Below are positions 1 through 7,249 of a stretch of DNA of 64,000 bases, one piece after another; position 1 is the stretch's first letter, and each line of letters begins with the position of its first letter. The DNA lies in contig CAKPYQ010000001.1 in assembly GCA_934203105.1 (NCBI GenBank), positions 1 through 64,000 of the forward strand. The letters are read 5' to 3'. The stretch is from an uncultured Alphaproteobacteria bacterium. GTDB lineage: Bacteria > Pseudomonadota > Alphaproteobacteria > CAAHEQ01 > UBA3637. The notes under the pieces were generated by a model, which ran no database searches, was not told the DNA's origin, and worked only from the letters and a program-made list of their open reading frames with translations. The position numbers were made by a program, and so were the translations under genes.

Positions 1-2
1 AC

Positions 3-329
3 CGTCATCGTGCCAACACAGTTTTGGATTACGCTACAAAATGCGGCGTGATTGCTCAAACACAAGGCGATGGTTCTGCCGCTATCTCAGAAGAAAAAGG
101 CGATTGCAGCACAGCTGCATTCATGGGCGCAAACTCGAAACCGGGTGTTGACAAACTTACTTCTATTAAAGCTAAACGTGACGCAAATGCTGCAACAAAA
201 GTTACAGTTTCATTCTCTGCAAAAACAGGTGTAACACAAGCGATTGCTTCTCGTTTGGGTTTGGATGACGCACAAACATTCACATTGAATGTTGACGAAG
301 GCAAATGGTCAGTGGTAAATGGTTCATAA
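3..329 (+). CDS. C-terminal part of a secreted or pilin-like protein (truncated by window start)
   Basis: The frame is open from the first bases and ends with TAA at 329, so this is the 3' end of a longer gene. A TTG at 24 lies in frame but has no ribosome binding site, and open codons continue upstream of it. The visible ~108 residues contain two cysteines about 30 residues apart, a Lys-rich stretch and a beta-type C-terminus rich in Thr, Ser and Val. This composition resembles the globular part of pseudopilins and of the prepilin-type proteins found elsewhere in this window, but the diagnostic N-terminus is outside. A strong terminator follows at 359. The pilin-like assignment is inference; the family is not recognised. 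Confidence 0.6.
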   Translation, partial: RHRANTVLDYATKCGVIAQTQGDGSAAISEEKGDCSTAAFMGANSKPGVDKLTSIKAKRDANAATKVTVSFSAKTGVTQAIASRLGLDDAQTFTLNVDEGKWSVVNGS

Positions 330-358
330 TCAGTTGTTGATTTAGACACATTAAAAAG

Positions 359-387
359 CGTCCTCGAACTTTCGGGGACGTTTTTTT
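359..387 (+). terminator. Rho-independent terminator
   Basis: The arms CGTCCTCGA and TCGGGGACG (one G-U pair) are followed by seven T. It lies 30 bases after the stop of the truncated gene. The right arm plus T-run recurs at about 824-846 without its left arm. Confidence 0.85.
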
Positions 388-396
388 ACTCTACCC

Positions 397-550
397 GTCA
401 TTCTGAGCGAAAGCGAAGAATCTTTTGAAGTGAACTCATGCGCCAAATGTGCGGCGCGCCAATCCCCGCGCGCTCGCGCCGCACATTTTTGTTTCCTCGT
501 TATTCTATGTTCTTACACCCGTCATTCTGAATGTCTGTGAAGAATCTTTT
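397..550. repeat. Intergenic repeat, copy A
   Basis: This begins with GTCATTCTGAGCGA...GAAGAATCTTTT, runs through a perfect 14-bp hairpin (445-458 with 475-488, GC-rich, ending in a T-run) and ends with a second GTCATTCTGA...GAAGAATCTTTT motif at 521-550. Copy B at 674 matches nearly base for base, including the spacer text between motif, hairpin and second motif. No coding frame is supported. GTCATTCTGAGCGA-type repeats are widely seen between genes in diverse bacterial genomes. Confidence 0.85.
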
Positions 551-569
551 AAAAAGTGGCCTTACGCCC

Positions 570-611
570 AAAGTGGGGACGCGAAAATTTCGCGCGGCGC
601 GTCCCCACTTT
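570..611. repeat. Perfect 14-bp inverted repeat between the two repeat copies
   Basis: AAAGTGGGGACGCG at 570-583 pairs exactly with CGCGTCCCCACTTT at 598-611, followed by an A-run. It has the same architecture as the hairpin in copy A but a different stem sequence, as if the cargo hairpin had been exchanged. A diverged GTCATT...GAACCTCTT motif follows at about 635. Confidence 0.8.
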
Positions 612-673
612 AAAAAAAAGCTGTTTTTTCTCGTGTCATTTTGAATTTTAGTAAAGAACCTCTTAACTTCACG

Positions 674-822
674 GTCATTCTGAGCGAATGTGAAGAATCT
701 TTTGAAGTGAACTCATGCGCCAAATGTGCTGCGCGCCAATCCCCGCGCGCCCGCGCCGCACATTTTTGATCCCTCGTTATTCTATGTTCTTACACGCGTC
801 ATTCTAAACGTAATAAAGACTC
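674..822. repeat. Intergenic repeat, copy B
   Basis: This is a near-identical direct repeat of copy A: the GTCATTCTGAGCGA motif at 674, a GC-rich hairpin (722-765) with one T-C mismatch in the stem, and a diverged GTCATTCT motif at 798. It runs into a copy of the right half of the upstream terminator (TTTCGGGGACGTTTTTT, about 829-845), so the duplicated block included part of that terminator. Confidence 0.85.
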
Positions 823-843
823 TTTTACTTTCGGGGACGTTTT

Positions 844-1293
844 TTATCCTTTATTTTCCCAATGGCCTTGCGCATTTTGTTGCCAATAAAATCGGTCACA
901 GCCCGCAGACGATACCCTTTTCCATTCCTCTCGCGCAACCTGCAAAGCTTGGGGATTACGGCCGTCAAAAAAGTATAAGCAGCGAACAAAATCGCCGTCC
1001 AAAGGAACTTTGACGCCATCAACCAACACAACAATTGTTGCACCGTTTGGATTAAAACTATCTTTATGCGTGATTAAAATCGGCTGTAATTCGCTATGGC
1101 CGTCCTTTTCCACCGCATGCGGCAAAAACGAATCCGGCCGATATGTCCAAAGCAGAGTATTTAAATAATCGGCTCTGTCCGCCATATCCGTTTTAACCAA
1201 GATATGCGCACCGCTTTCATACGCTTTTTCCAACAACTGCGGCAAAGCCGTATCCAACGAAACATTTTCCAAATGGTAAAAATCAACGCGCAT
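844..1293 (-). CDS. holC: DNA polymerase III chi subunit
   Basis: The 149-residue product matches the HolC family along its length: an N-terminal FYHL segment, a central region with the LW-type motif near residues 47-49 followed by FLPH, and a late segment reading ILIT then VLVDG. Chi belongs to the clamp loader and couples it through psi and SSB to single-stranded DNA on the lagging strand. It is the last gene of thyX-DUF2065-holC, separated by only 4 bases from the gene before it. The length is normal for the family. Identification is from recognisable family pattern rather than a catalytic motif, since chi has none. Confidence 0.85.
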   Translation of the reverse strand: MRVDFYHLENVSLDTALPQLLEKAYESGAHILVKTDMADRADYLNTLLWTYRPDSFLPHAVEKDGHSELQPILITHKDSFNPNGATIVVLVDGVKVPLDGDFVRCLYFFDGRNPQALQVAREEWKRVSSAGCDRFYWQQNAQGHWENKG

Positions 1294-1297
1294 ATTT

Positions 1298-1510
1298 TTA
1301 TTCCACGGATCCGCTTAACAAAAACAACAAAAAAATACCGGCACAAATCAAAGCCGCACCAAACAATCGCAAAGTCCCGAAATTCGCGTCCACTAAACAC
1401 CGCGTCGCGAATAATTGAATCGCTTTTGGGAAAAATAAATAAGCCAATCCTTCAATAAATATCAACAATAAAATGGCGCGTATAACATCGTCCACACTAA
1501 ATGAAATCAT
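1298..1510 (-). CDS. DUF2065 (YjeT-like) small membrane protein
   Basis: This is a 70-residue protein with two hydrophobic segments (about residues 8-27 and 48-66), a central FFPKA motif and a Leu-Arg-x-Phe-Gly turn before the second segment, as in the DUF2065/YjeT family of inner membrane proteins. No function is established for that family. Its ATG overlaps the thyX stop by four bases, which indicates translational coupling, and holC follows after 4 bases. Confidence 0.75.
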   Translation of the reverse strand: MISFSVDDVIRAILLLIFIEGLAYLFFPKAIQLFATRCLVDANFGTLRLFGAALICAGIFLLFLLSGSVE

Positions 1511-2154
1511 TTTTTATTATCCTTTGAATCCGCCTCATCATCATCAAAAATGATCGGGATATGTTTTTGGAATTCTTTTTTCAAATCCTGCATTAAAAAC
1601 CGAATATCCGGATGCGCCGCCGATGTACAACGCATTGAAAAAATATGTTTCCATTCTCGCAGGTTGGCCGACATTACAATTTCGGTTTTCAAACAACACG
1701 GCAAAACAGAACGCGCCGTTTCGGGGGCTGCGCCTTGCTCAATCATCTTTAAATAAGCGGCCTCAATCGCGCCCATAGCGTCCAACCAAGTTTGATACGC
1801 CGGCGTTCCTTCGTCTAACATAACCGGCTTGATAACCGTAATTTCGTTGCCGAATTTGTCCTTTGAATAGCAACAATAGCGCGTACTTTCCTGACTGAAC
1901 GAAGCCAAGCGATGACGGACCAATTCATTTGCAATCGCTCTGTCCATAATAAACTTAACCGACACGGAAAAATGTTCAATCACCGATTCGTGATGGCGCG
2001 ACACGATGTGTTTTAAAAATCGAATATGCGATGTTTCATCGGCTTTGTCAAAAGATTGATAGCACGTCCGACCGCAACGTTCTATATGCCGCAAGACAAA
2101 GTCAGCATCTATCGGCGTTAAAATTTCAAACGATGATTTAACTATTTGAACCAT
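1507..2154 (-). CDS. thyX: FAD-dependent thymidylate synthase ThyX
   Basis: ThyX methylates dUMP to dTMP using methylenetetrahydrofolate as carbon donor and reduced FAD as hydride donor. The signature RHR-x7-S is present at residues 80-90, and an HHExxxEH segment at 54-61 matches the family's N-terminal helix. The length of 215 residues is typical of the class, with an acidic C-terminal tail. It is the first gene of an operon with DUF2065 and holC and has a good promoter directly upstream (2185-2214). No thyA is visible in this window. Confidence 0.95.
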   Translation of the reverse strand: MVQIVKSSFEILTPIDADFVLRHIERCGRTCYQSFDKADETSHIRFLKHIVSRHHESVIEHFSVSVKFIMDRAIANELVRHRLASFSQESTRYCCYSKDKFGNEITVIKPVMLDEGTPAYQTWLDAMGAIEAAYLKMIEQGAAPETARSVLPCCLKTEIVMSANLREWKHIFSMRCTSAAHPDIRFLMQDLKKEFQKHIPIIFDDDEADSKDNKK

Positions 2155-2184
2155 TTTTTTTACCTTTCGTTAAAATACCTTTTT

Positions 2185-2214
2185 ACTTTACTTGAAAAAA
2201 AGAGCTCTTGTCAA
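2185..2214 (-). promoter_or_regulatory. Sigma-70 type promoter of thyX operon
   Basis: On the minus strand, TTGACA (2209-2214) and TAAAGT (2185-2190) are separated by 18 bp. The -35 box overlaps that of the divergent gene. Confidence 0.7.
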
Positions 2215-2236
2215 GATGAAATAAATTTTCTATAAT
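2208..2236 (+). promoter_or_regulatory. Sigma-70 type promoter, divergent to thyX
   Basis: TTGTCA (2208-2213) and TATAAT (2231-2236) are separated by 17 bp. Five bases of the -35 box are the same bases used, on the other strand, by the thyX promoter. Confidence 0.75.
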
Positions 2237-2269
2237 GCCCACAAAGTGCAACAGTAAAAGGAAAACTCA

Positions 2270-3016
2270 TTGACTGAAAAGCTCTCTCGAACGGATTGTC
2301 TGCATTGCGCGGAAAATTGTCCGTTCTTGGAAATAAACTATTTTGAAGCTATTCAAAAAATACCGTATCATTGCGCCTTATTTGATAGCTTTTTGGCCTT
2401 TGACGGCCAAATACTGCGCTGCTCGGAATGTTTGGGTCAACAACGCAGCATTAAAGAAGAAGGCTTAAATTTCATCAATGCCTATCATACGCCTTCGGTC
2501 AATCGATCCGTAACCAAAATCGGCTTTGCAAAGTTGTTGCCGGCACTGCAAACGCAATTTGTATCCTTTTTAAAGAAATTCGGACACCCGGTCGGCATTC
2601 CCAATTCGATGCACTTATCCAATGAAAAAGTCCAAGATGCCTTGATTGCTCAACTGTCACAGTCGATGAAAGACATCAAAAACGAATCCAAAGAAACGGA
2701 AGAGTTAAAATTGCTCTTAAAGCGCGCCGGCGACGATCTTCCGGAAATGATGGACAGCAAAGTATGCAAATTTTTATTAAACTTGTTTGCTGTACTGGAT
2801 AAATCCGAACAACAAATGTTGATGCAGGTTTTACGCAATCCGCATACTTTGGCTCAATTTTTGCAAAAGTTAAAGTTTATGCCAAAAGATAAAAGCTTGC
2901 TTGGATCGGTACGATTGGAAATTCGCGCGCTTTTGCCCGATGCACAAAAAGAAAATGCCTGCATTTACGCGACAATTCCCGCCGAACGAATCGTCAACCA
3001 AAATCAAAAATCTTAA
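2270..3016 (+). CDS. Unknown protein with Cys-rich N-terminus
   Basis: This is a 248-residue protein of unrecognised family. The first 55 residues hold six cysteines (10, 13, 17, 35, 51, 54) in CxxCxxxC and CxxC arrangements, suggesting a bound metal or Fe-S cluster. The rest is predicted mainly helical, with charged segments around 120-150. Translation most likely starts at TTG 2270, 27 bases or so after the predicted start of transcription and behind an AAAGGA box; no in-frame ATG lies near enough to include the first cysteines. There is no signal peptide, so it is presumably cytoplasmic. It converges on the macB permease gene with a 3-base gap. Confidence 0.7.
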   Translation: MTEKLSRTDCLHCAENCPFLEINYFEAIQKIPYHCALFDSFLAFDGQILRCSECLGQQRSIKEEGLNFINAYHTPSVNRSVTKIGFAKLLPALQTQFVSFLKKFGHPVGIPNSMHLSNEKVQDALIAQLSQSMKDIKNESKETEELKLLLKRAGDDLPEMMDSKVCKFLLNLFAVLDKSEQQMLMQVLRNPHTLAQFLQKLKFMPKDKSLLGSVRLEIRALLPDAQKENACIYATIPAERIVNQNQKS

Positions 3017-3019
3017 TTT

Positions 3020-4237
3020 TTATTGATATCGCAAAGCGTCAATCGGATCTAACTTCATCGCTTTGATTGCCGGAAACAATCCGGACAAAACGCCGACCAC
3101 AACGGCCACCGTCACAGACACAACAACCGTCCACACCGAAATCGGCACATTTTTATCAAAAATAACGCCACCGATTTGTGATAATCCGACGCCAAGCACC
3201 AACCCCATAAAAGATCCCATAAATGAAATTAAAATGCTTTCGATTAAAAATTGCGTCATTACCCATTTATTGGGAGCGCCCAAAGCTTTACGCGTTCCAA
3301 TTTCGCGCGTGCGCTCGGTTACCGAAACCAACATCATATTCATAATCCCGATAGAACCGACAATCAAGGAAATAGAGGCAATTGCTCCCAACAGCAAAGA
3401 CAAATAAAAACCGACTTTTTTAACTTGCGCCACCAATTCGGCCATATTACGAATCGTAAAATCATCTTCGGCGTTTTCTTTTAAGTGGTGACGCGCCCGC
3501 AACAAATAATTAACGCGTTGCATAACGGCCTCTAACTTGTCCTCAGATACGACCTTAACAAAGCCGACATTAACCATTTGCGGTTGCCTTGCGCCACGGA
3601 TTTTTTGACGCAAAGTCGTAAAGGGCATTAAAATCAAATTATCTTGGTCATCGCCGCCCAAACCGGCGCCTTTTTCCTTTAAAGTACCAATCACCATAAA
3701 AGGACGATTGTTCAATCGAATGCTTTTGCCGATCGGGTTTTCCGCGCCAAACAATTCATCAACCACCGTTTGTCCCAATAAAACATACGATCTGGCGGAT
3801 TTTAAATCCTTTTGACTGAACGCAATGCCTTTGTCGATTTCCCAATTGCCCACCGTCAAATAATCCGGCGTTGTTCCGGTAGCACCTACCGACCAGTTAT
3901 TTTTACCATAAACAGCCTGAACAGAACCTTGCGTTGCATAAGAAGTTGTTAAAACGTCCTTGATTTCTTTGATCGCATCCATATCGGCACGCGACACCGT
4001 CGGTCGTCCCATAGCTGTACGCACGCCACCGCTGGAAGACGCGCCGGGCAAAACAATCAATAAATTGCCGCCCATACTGGCAAAGCTTTCATCAATCACA
4101 TTTTGCACGGTTTGCCCGACGGCCACCATCAACACAACCGCCGCAACTCCGATCATAATCCCCAACGTCGTTAAAAACGTCCGCAGTTTATACGATGTAA
4201 TTGAAATCCACGCTTCACCAAAAACACGCCCCAGCAT
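3020..4237 (-). CDS. MacB-type ABC exporter permease subunit
   Basis: The 405-residue protein has the layout of MacB/FtsX-like permeases: a membrane segment near residues 18-42, a large periplasmic domain (about 45-270) and three C-terminal membrane segments (about 280-305, 330-360, 370-395). The TRExGxRKALGA coupling motif follows the second membrane segment. In MacB the nucleotide-binding domain is fused to the permease; here it is a separate gene (5339-6079). In the tripartite model these permeases act as mechanotransmitters that drive substrate from the periplasm through the adaptor and TolC. An AAGGA box precedes the ATG. It is the last gene of the exporter operon, placed after a secreted protein gene. 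Confidence 0.9.
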   Translation of the reverse strand: MLGRVFGEAWISITSYKLRTFLTTLGIMIGVAAVVLMVAVGQTVQNVIDESFASMGGNLLIVLPGASSSGGVRTAMGRPTVSRADMDAIKEIKDVLTTSYATQGSVQAVYGKNNWSVGATGTTPDYLTVGNWEIDKGIAFSQKDLKSARSYVLLGQTVVDELFGAENPIGKSIRLNNRPFMVIGTLKEKGAGLGGDDQDNLILMPFTTLRQKIRGARQPQMVNVGFVKVVSEDKLEAVMQRVNYLLRARHHLKENAEDDFTIRNMAELVAQVKKVGFYLSLLLGAIASISLIVGSIGIMNMMLVSVTERTREIGTRKALGAPNKWVMTQFLIESILISFMGSFMGLVLGVGLSQIGGVIFDKNVPISVWTVVVSVTVAVVVGVLSGLFPAIKAMKLDPIDALRYQ

Positions 4238-4259
4238 TTTTATCGTCCTTTATTTTAAT

Positions 4260-5327
4260 TTAATCTTCGTCCATCTTATCTCTTACCCGTAAATAGCGTT
4301 GATAAGCTGCGCGATCATAGATGCGCATATTTTTATCGCCTTCATCTTCGTCATATTCGCCCTCGGCAATCAAACGGCCCGAACCGTCATAAATCCGGCC
4401 ATAATCGCTGTTGCGGTTTCCGGTTACCGTAAACAATAAGTTTTTGCTGCGCTCTTCACGAATTTCTTGCTTTACATTGCCGCCTTGCTCCATAAAAATG
4501 CGCTCTTCATAGCCATTTTCAACATGAGAGATGTAACCCGTTGCTTCGTCACCGTTCATTTGTACATCGGCCTTTGTGCCCGGAACATCATAGCGCATTG
4601 TTCCAGAAATCAGTTGATCATTGGCGTAACGGAAGTGTGCTTCTTGCGAATATCCACGCGCATTGATCGACATATCTGCCTGCTGATCATTAGCAACCAT
4701 ATATCCATAGTTTTCCCCCGTATTACCATCGACAAAAGCCGTTGTTGCTTCTCCGGTCGCTTCGTTTATAGTTGTGTCCATCGTTACTCTATCACCGGTT
4801 TGCGGCGAGCTGAAATGCGTTTTGGTATGGTTAGGTGCAACATATTCGGGTTGTATATTCATACTGCGTCCGCTTTCATCGTAAAAAGACAATCCGCCGT
4901 TTTCAGGTACCGGCTGTTGCAAATTGCCGGACTGTGTCCGCGAACGGGATTGTGTTCGAGTTTGCGCTGTGCGTTGTTGCGCCGCCGCATTCGATCTGGC
5001 TTGTGCTGTGCGTTGCTGAGTTGCCCCCGTCGGTCGAACCTGCGCTGCACGTTGCTGATTTGCCGAATTTTGACGCGCTTGGGTTTGGCCTGCTTGCGAA
5101 CGAGCGGATTGCATTTTGGTTTGACCTGCTTGCGAACGTTGAGCAGACTGCTGACGCGGTTGAGCTTGCACCTGACGCGGTTGAGCCGCTTGACGCGGTT
5201 GCTGCGCCTGTCTTGCTTGAGTTTGAGGTTGCACCTGTCTTTGCGCCTGATTATTATAATACGTTTGCGCAAAAGCAACCGATGACATTAATACAACACT
5301 GAAACTGGTTAATAAAAGTTTTTTCAT
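4260..5327 (-). CDS. Secreted Gln/Arg/Ala-rich protein in exporter operon
   Basis: The family is not recognised. The 355-residue product has a clear signal peptide (residues 1-20, cleavage after AFA). A low-complexity stretch up to about residue 145, made of irregular repeats such as QARQ, QPRQ and AGQTQARQ, gives a strongly basic, disordered arm. From about 150 on there is a globular part with beta-type repeats (short segments ending in YG, GY and NG, loosely MORN-like) and an acidic end. A strong AAGGGAG box precedes the ATG. It sits between the ATPase and permease genes of a MacAB-like exporter, so it may be a substrate or a periplasmic partner of that exporter. The long opposite-strand frames here are by-products of the repeats. 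Confidence 0.75.
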   Translation of the reverse strand: MKKLLLTSFSVVLMSSVAFAQTYYNNQAQRQVQPQTQARQAQQPRQAAQPRQVQAQPRQQSAQRSQAGQTKMQSARSQAGQTQARQNSANQQRAAQVRPTGATQQRTAQARSNAAAQQRTAQTRTQSRSRTQSGNLQQPVPENGGLSFYDESGRSMNIQPEYVAPNHTKTHFSSPQTGDRVTMDTTINEATGEATTAFVDGNTGENYGYMVANDQQADMSINARGYSQEAHFRYANDQLISGTMRYDVPGTKADVQMNGDEATGYISHVENGYEERIFMEQGGNVKQEIREERSKNLLFTVTGNRNSDYGRIYDGSGRLIAEGEYDEDEGDKNMRIYDRAAYQRYLRVRDKMDED

Positions 5328-5338
5328 TTTTTTCTCCC

Positions 5339-6079
5339 TTATTTATTTTTATCAAATTTATCAAAATAATCTTTGACGGATCCGTCGTATTCAACAACGC
5401 CGTCTGCAATACGAATCAAACGTTTGGCATACATAGCAACGTCCGGTTCGTGTGTCACCAAAATAATCGTAATCCCGTCCCGATTAAGCGATTGGAACAT
5501 TTCCATTATCTCATCGGAAGTTTGGCTGTCCAAATTGCCGGTCGGCTCGTCCGCCAAAATGATTTTGGGATTGTTAATCAAAGCCCGTGCAATCGCCACA
5601 CGTTGTTGCATACCACCCGAAAGCTGGCTCGGTACTCGATCAGCATAGCCTTTTAATCCCACCTTTTCAATCATTTTTTGCGCACGCTCATAACATTCTT
5701 TGCGACCCACGCCCTGATAAAGCAACGGCAAAGAAACATTATCCGCAATCGTACGTTTCATCAACAAATTAAAGTTTTGAAAAACAAAGCCCAATGTTTT
5801 GCCCCGCACATGCGCTAATTGATCATCGGTCAATTTGGAAACTTCTTCGCCGGCCAAAATATACCGACCGGATGAAGGGCGATCCAAGCACCCCAAGGTA
5901 TTCATCAGCGTTGATTTACCGCTGCCCGAATGCCCCATAATCGCGACAAATTCGCCCTCACACACATCAAAAGAGACGCCTTTTAAAACCTCTTGGCTCA
6001 GCCCGCCGGCCATAAAATAAGTCTTTTTCAAGTTGTGTACTTCAACGACTTTGTTTTTACAATTTTCTTTTTTTGCCAT
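5339..6079 (-). CDS. MacB/LolD-type ABC transporter ATPase
   Basis: The 246-residue ATPase has all catalytic motifs: Walker A GHSGSGKST (49-57), Q-loop Q101, signature LSGGMQQR (153-160), Walker B with catalytic Glu in IILADEPT (173-180), and H-loop His210. It belongs to the family that powers MacB- and LolCDE-type permeases. The start chosen is the ATG at 6079, which has a GAGGA box about 9 bases upstream; an in-frame TTG at 6103 would add eight residues but has no good site. It follows the adaptor gene by 24 bases and works with the permease at 3020-4237. Confidence 0.95.
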   Translation of the reverse strand: MAKKENCKNKVVEVHNLKKTYFMAGGLSQEVLKGVSFDVCEGEFVAIMGHSGSGKSTLMNTLGCLDRPSSGRYILAGEEVSKLTDDQLAHVRGKTLGFVFQNFNLLMKRTIADNVSLPLLYQGVGRKECYERAQKMIEKVGLKGYADRVPSQLSGGMQQRVAIARALINNPKIILADEPTGNLDSQTSDEIMEMFQSLNRDGITIILVTHEPDVAMYAKRLIRIADGVVEYDGSVKDYFDKFDKNK

Positions 6080-6103
6080 TTTAATCGATCCTCTTGCCTG
6101 CAA

Positions 6104-7249
6104 CTACATAGGAGGAGGCCCGCCACGGCCGCTGGCCTTAGCGTCCGTAATGTATTCAGCAATCACCGAAGTGCCTTCATCAATGCCGTTGACGACTTCG
6201 GCATAAACAACGTCCGTCAAACCCAATTCAATCACATGCGGCTTTATCAAACCCGTTTTTTCATCAAAAGTATAAACAACGGCTTCGTTGCCTTTTAAAT
6301 TCGTCGGCCGCACGCCGTCCATTTTTTGACGCAAAGCCGCATTCGGTTTAAATTGTATTGTCGTATTTTGAATGCGGACAACATCTTTTTTTTCGTCCGT
6401 TGTCACCGTCACAAACGCCGTCATACCCGGCAATAATTTTTTATCATTATTCGGCACTTCGATAATCACCGTATACATCACAACGTTTTGTTCGGTTGTC
6501 GGAGATAAACGAATCTGCTTTACGTTTCCGAAAAACGTTTCCGTCGGATAAGCGTCAACCGTAAAAGACGCCTTCATACCATACTTGATTTTTCCGATAT
6601 CAGCCTCGGAAACGGACGCTTCGATTTGCATCAAGCGTAAATCTTCGGCAATTTGAAACAACGTCGGCGTTGAAAAAGAAGCCGCAACCGTTTGCCCTTG
6701 TTCAACTTCTTTGGAAATAATCGTTCCGTCAACCGGCGATGTAATTTTGGTGTAATCCATATTGCGTTGCGCTTTGTTATAGTTTGCTTGCGCGCTTTCC
6801 AAGTTTGCGTCAGCCGTTGCCAATTCAATCTCGCTGTCTTCCATTTCTGCTTTGGCAATCAACTTTTGCGCATACAAATCTTTATAGCGCTTATAGTTCA
6901 TCTGCGCCACCTTTCGTTTGGATTGAGCCAAATCCAAAGCCGCCTTTGCATCTGTCAAGCTTTCATTTAATAAAAACTTATCCAATTCCGCCAACAATTG
7001 GCCTTGCTTGACTTCGTCATTATAATCAGCATAAACTTTTTCAATAATACCCGAAACCTGTGTGCCGACAGATACCGTGTTAATCGGTTGCAAAGTCCCC
7101 GTTGCCGTCACTTCTTCGGTCACGTCCCCGCGTTCGACTTTAACAAATTCAAAGTTGCGCACCGAAAGCTTATCCGACGGTTTTAACAACTTTGCAACGC
7201 CGACAATCAGCGCCGCCAAAACCACCAAAATAATGATTGTTTTTTTCAT
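6104..7249 (-). CDS. MacA-like periplasmic adaptor (HlyD/RND-type membrane fusion protein)
   Basis: This 381-residue protein has an N-terminal membrane anchor (residues 4-20), a barrel-sandwich hybrid with the GTLQPxxxVxVGTQVSG pattern (about 55-72), a long alpha-helical hairpin (about 95-160), the returning lipoyl half (SPVDGTIIS, about 170-180) and beta-barrel and membrane-proximal domains. Adaptors of this type bridge the inner membrane permease to TolC. The ATG overlaps the tolC stop by four bases (ATGA), giving coupled translation. The C-terminus is Gly/Pro rich. Confidence 0.93.
   Translation of the reverse strand: MKKTIIILVVLAALIVGVAKLLKPSDKLSVRNFEFVKVERGDVTEEVTATGTLQPINTVSVGTQVSGIIEKVYADYNDEVKQGQLLAELDKFLLNESLTDAKAALDLAQSKRKVAQMNYKRYKDLYAQKLIAKAEMEDSEIELATADANLESAQANYNKAQRNMDYTKITSPVDGTIISKEVEQGQTVAASFSTPTLFQIAEDLRLMQIEASVSEADIGKIKYGMKASFTVDAYPTETFFGNVKQIRLSPTTEQNVVMYTVIIEVPNNDKKLLPGMTAFVTVTTDEKKDVVRIQNTTIQFKPNAALRQKMDGVRPTNLKGNEAVVYTFDEKTGLIKPHVIELGLTDVVYAEVVNGIDEGTSVIAEYITDAKASGRGGPPPM

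Noticed and set aside
388..845. CRISPR-like array of repeated motifs
   Set aside because: Motif spacing is irregular, copies are diverged and flank hairpins rather than unique spacers, and there are no cas genes.
726..1013. Plus-strand frame across the repeat and holC
   Set aside because: It spans the intergenic repeat and the antisense of holC, so it is a chance frame.
4467..5285. Long open frame on the plus strand (272 codons) opposite the Gln/Arg-rich gene
   Set aside because: It mirrors the low-complexity repeats of the minus-strand gene, is rich in Leu/Arg/Cys, and has no binding site or signal; the minus-strand frame has a signal peptide and strong site.
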